A DNA stretch of 64,000 bases, taken from the NCBI GenBank assembly GCA_009746045.1, contig RPFO01000702.1:1242001-1306000 (forward strand), given 5' to 3'. Origin of the DNA: Mesostigma viride. Taxonomy: Eukaryota > Streptophyta > Mesostigmatophyceae > Mesostigmatales > Mesostigmataceae. The notes below the pieces were generated by a model. It saw nothing but the letters and a program-made list of their open reading frames with translations. It ran no database searches and had not been told where the DNA came from. Of this stretch, positions 62,250 to 64,000 are shown piece by piece (within the stretch, counting starts at the first letter, position 1; each line of letters begins with the position of its first letter). Position numbers and translations under genes: made by a program.

Positions 62250-64000
62250 TTAGATACTGTTACTTTTCGGTCTACCGGTTTTAACCGGAGGGGTTTGAGG
62301 AGAAGGCAGAGAACCTAACTCAGCATCAGCACTTTTACTTCTCGGTCTAATTGGTGCATCTACAACTGCTTGTAGTTTTTTGGTTTGCAACCTATGTTTA
62401 GTAGAGGGTTTAACGGGAGAGGTAACTTTAGGTTCTTTTAATTTGCTTTTTCCTTTGATCTTATTGCTATTTGCTGTTACCTCTACTATTGCTTCTAAAT
62501 TCTCTTTTCGGCTTACCGGTATACCTGCTCTATTTTCGCTTTTTGTACCATAACATCCAATAGTAGCACCGCCGGCATTAATTCCTCCAGCCTGCTGAGC
62601 CGTATGTCCGGATGCAAGTAATTGCTTATCTATATCTGATATAGGTGCTCCGATTTTAGTTGCTATTGCCCTTGCTGTTTGGTCATGTTCAGCAAGGCCA
62701 GTCCTATCTTTACCGCTTGCGCACATATTTAATATTTCCTCTTTCGACGGAAGTTTCGCCATTCCTTTTGGCGGTGATTCTAAATCTGATAAGGCGCTAG
62801 TTAATTTATTGAGTTTGGTCGAAGTTGCAAGACTAGCATTTTCAGCATCTCCAAACCTTAAAAGAGAATCAGCTTTTTCTACCGAACGTCTTAGATCAAT
62901 AGCGCTTTTTAGTATTTCTACTGTTCTGCTATCTATTTTTTTACTACTAAGTAAATCTTGTATTTCTTTTTCTGCAGTACCTGTTCTCAATAACCTGCCA
63001 AAAAAGCCTTTTGGCTGAAGATGGGATTTTATTTTGTCGAATTCTTTATCTTTTGGAAGGCTACCTGCTAACATTTTTAAAGTATCTTTTGTACCTTTTA
63101 GGTCATTTGCAAATCCTGAATATCGGAAGCTATTAAAAGCAGTGTTAGTTTCTTTTCCACCGACGTTCTCCATAGCTTTTTTAGTACTTCTTACTATTTC
63201 AGGGTCATCTCCTGCTCCTAAAGGTCCAGAATTAAAAGTATTACAATGCAATGTCTTTTCTGGCCCGATCCATTCTTTGGCTTGCTCTGCATTTCCATCT
63301 GTAATATCTTGCCTTGCATTTTTGTCTCTAGCAAGAGAAGCTAAAGTACCTGCATGTTTTGAGGTGTGGAGTATTTCTAATTCTCCTCCTGCAGATATAG
63401 CAGTAATTTTTTCAAAAGCGTTCTTCATTCCTGCAATTTGCCTGAGCTGAGTCGGGATTACGTGTTCACCGGCAACAATTTTGCTTGCATATTTTTTACA
63501 TAGTGCTTGTTCCCATTTAGGCATGGCAGTATACCAGGAAGGTTTTGGTCCTTCACTTTGCAATATACTTTCATATTGCTTCTTTTGACTTTCCGTTAAG
63601 CCTTTCATGGCTACTTCTGCTTCAATTACTGTATGTTTTTGCCCGTTATGTTCAATTGAAGAAACTGTTACTATATTCGAGTGTTTATCGTTGAAATTTT
63701 GAAAGTCTTTAGCAATATTTAGTTTTTTATATGCGTCCGGTATTCCATTTGACTCAAGGATTTTTCCTAGATCTTTAATTTGTTTTTTTAACAACCCTGC
63801 TAATTCTTCTTGAGATAAAACTTTATTTTCAGAAAATTTTTGCATGAATTCCGTAGCTTCTCTCTGTAGCAGAGTATTTATTGCAGGTTTTCCTGCTATT
63901 TCTGCAATATCCATTCCAGCTCTTATTGCGTTTAAATATTGCATCTCAAAAGCTTCAGTTTCCCGAACGGGTGGATTTTTAGCAGCTCTTGCGTCCCTTA
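62250..64000 (-). CDS. Probable IpgD/SopB-like phosphoinositide phosphatase effector (5' end beyond window)
   Basis: The frame runs from a stop at 62250 to the window edge with no upstream stop (ATG 63944 is internal to the open frame), so the N-terminus is missing and at least 583 codons are visible. The active-site signature is CASGKDRTG (62697-62723), a CX5R P-loop that differs by one residue from the CKSGKDRTG of SopB/IpgD and from host inositol-polyphosphate 4-phosphatases. The middle is helical, and the last ~90 residues are basic, Pro/Ser rich, like secretion tails of type IV effectors. It converges on aspS. Inference: a host-directed lipid phosphatase; specificity is unknown. An ordinary protein phosphatase is less likely given the sequence around the loop. 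Confidence 0.7.
   Translation of the reverse strand, partial: RDARAAKNPPVRETEAFEMQYLNAIRAGMDIAEIAGKPAINTLLQREATEFMQKFSENKVLSQEELAGLLKKQIKDLGKILESNGIPDAYKKLNIAKDFQNFNDKHSNIVTVSSIEHNGQKHTVIEAEVAMKGLTESQKKQYESILQSEGPKPSWYTAMPKWEQALCKKYASKIVAGEHVIPTQLRQIAGMKNAFEKITAISAGGELEILHTSKHAGTLASLARDKNARQDITDGNAEQAKEWIGPEKTLHCNTFNSGPLGAGDDPEIVRSTKKAMENVGGKETNTAFNSFRYSGFANDLKGTKDTLKMLAGSLPKDKEFDKIKSHLQPKGFFGRLLRTGTAEKEIQDLLSSKKIDSRTVEILKSAIDLRRSVEKADSLLRFGDAENASLATSTKLNKLTSALSDLESPPKGMAKLPSKEEILNMCASGKDRTGLAEHDQTARAIATKIGAPISDIDKQLLASGHTAQQAGGINAGGATIGCYGTKSENRAGIPVSRKENLEAIVEVTANSNKIKGKSKLKEPKVTSPVKPSTKHRLQTKKLQAVVDAPIRPRSKSADAELGSLPSPQTPPVKTGRPKSNSI

Noticed and set aside
1-64000. CRISPR array or IS transposase
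   Set aside because: No regularly spaced repeats and no DDE-type transposase frame were seen; the only mobile element is the group II intron.

Overview
The window looks like chromosome from an obligate intracellular member of the Rickettsiales, most likely Rickettsiaceae. The evidence is low GC, a Tlc-type ATP/ADP translocase, an rvh-style type IV secretion cluster (virB3-virB4-five virB6 paralogues), a Pld-type phospholipase D, a stand-alone SpoT-like hydrolase and a ChpT phosphotransferase. I cannot fix the genus from sequence alone. The virB order is that of Rickettsia, while a group II intron, coaD and an IpgD/SopB-like phosphatase point to a less reduced or environmental lineage.

Layout. 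1-12.3 kb is metabolic core: folD (cut by the left edge), ferredoxin-NADP reductase, uup, gltX, and a minus-strand block pdhA-pdhB-pdhC-lpdA-chpT-fumC that links pyruvate oxidation to the TCA cycle. 12.5-17.3 kb is accessory: a small conserved-looking protein, a SpoT-like (p)ppGpp hydrolase, and an MFS transporter gene split by a complete 1949-nt group II intron with its maturase. Removing the intron restores an uninterrupted 439-codon frame. Next comes a tiny Cys-rich protein ending in CTIL, a CaaX-like box, closed by a strong terminator. 17.3-34.6 kb is the rvh operon, read right to left as virB3, virB4, virB6a, b, c, d, e. Each VirB6 carries its own extra domain: a repeat tail, a Cys-rich domain, or a lipobox plus long helical tail.

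34.8-49.3 kb holds a sodium/solute symporter-histidine kinase fusion, addB, a small membrane protein, an orphan parA, a GNAT acetyltransferase, coaD-alr, mlaE-mlaF-tamA (outer-membrane lipid and protein traffic) and tlc. 49.4-64 kb holds phaC-phaA (polyhydroxyalkanoate), an MNT-HEPN fusion, htpG, tsaD, a membrane-anchored cytochrome c, ubiH, an MrpF-like subunit, an M23 peptidase, pld, rnd, aspS, and a probable secreted phosphoinositide phosphatase whose frame runs off the right edge.

The genes fit an energy-parasitic intracellular lifestyle: host ATP import, a retained PDH/TCA route, envelope maintenance, and a T4SS close to candidate effectors. No tRNA, rRNA, CRISPR array or IS transposase was seen. 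The most notable observation is the intron inside a coding gene; simple gene calling would report that gene as an N-terminally truncated transporter.
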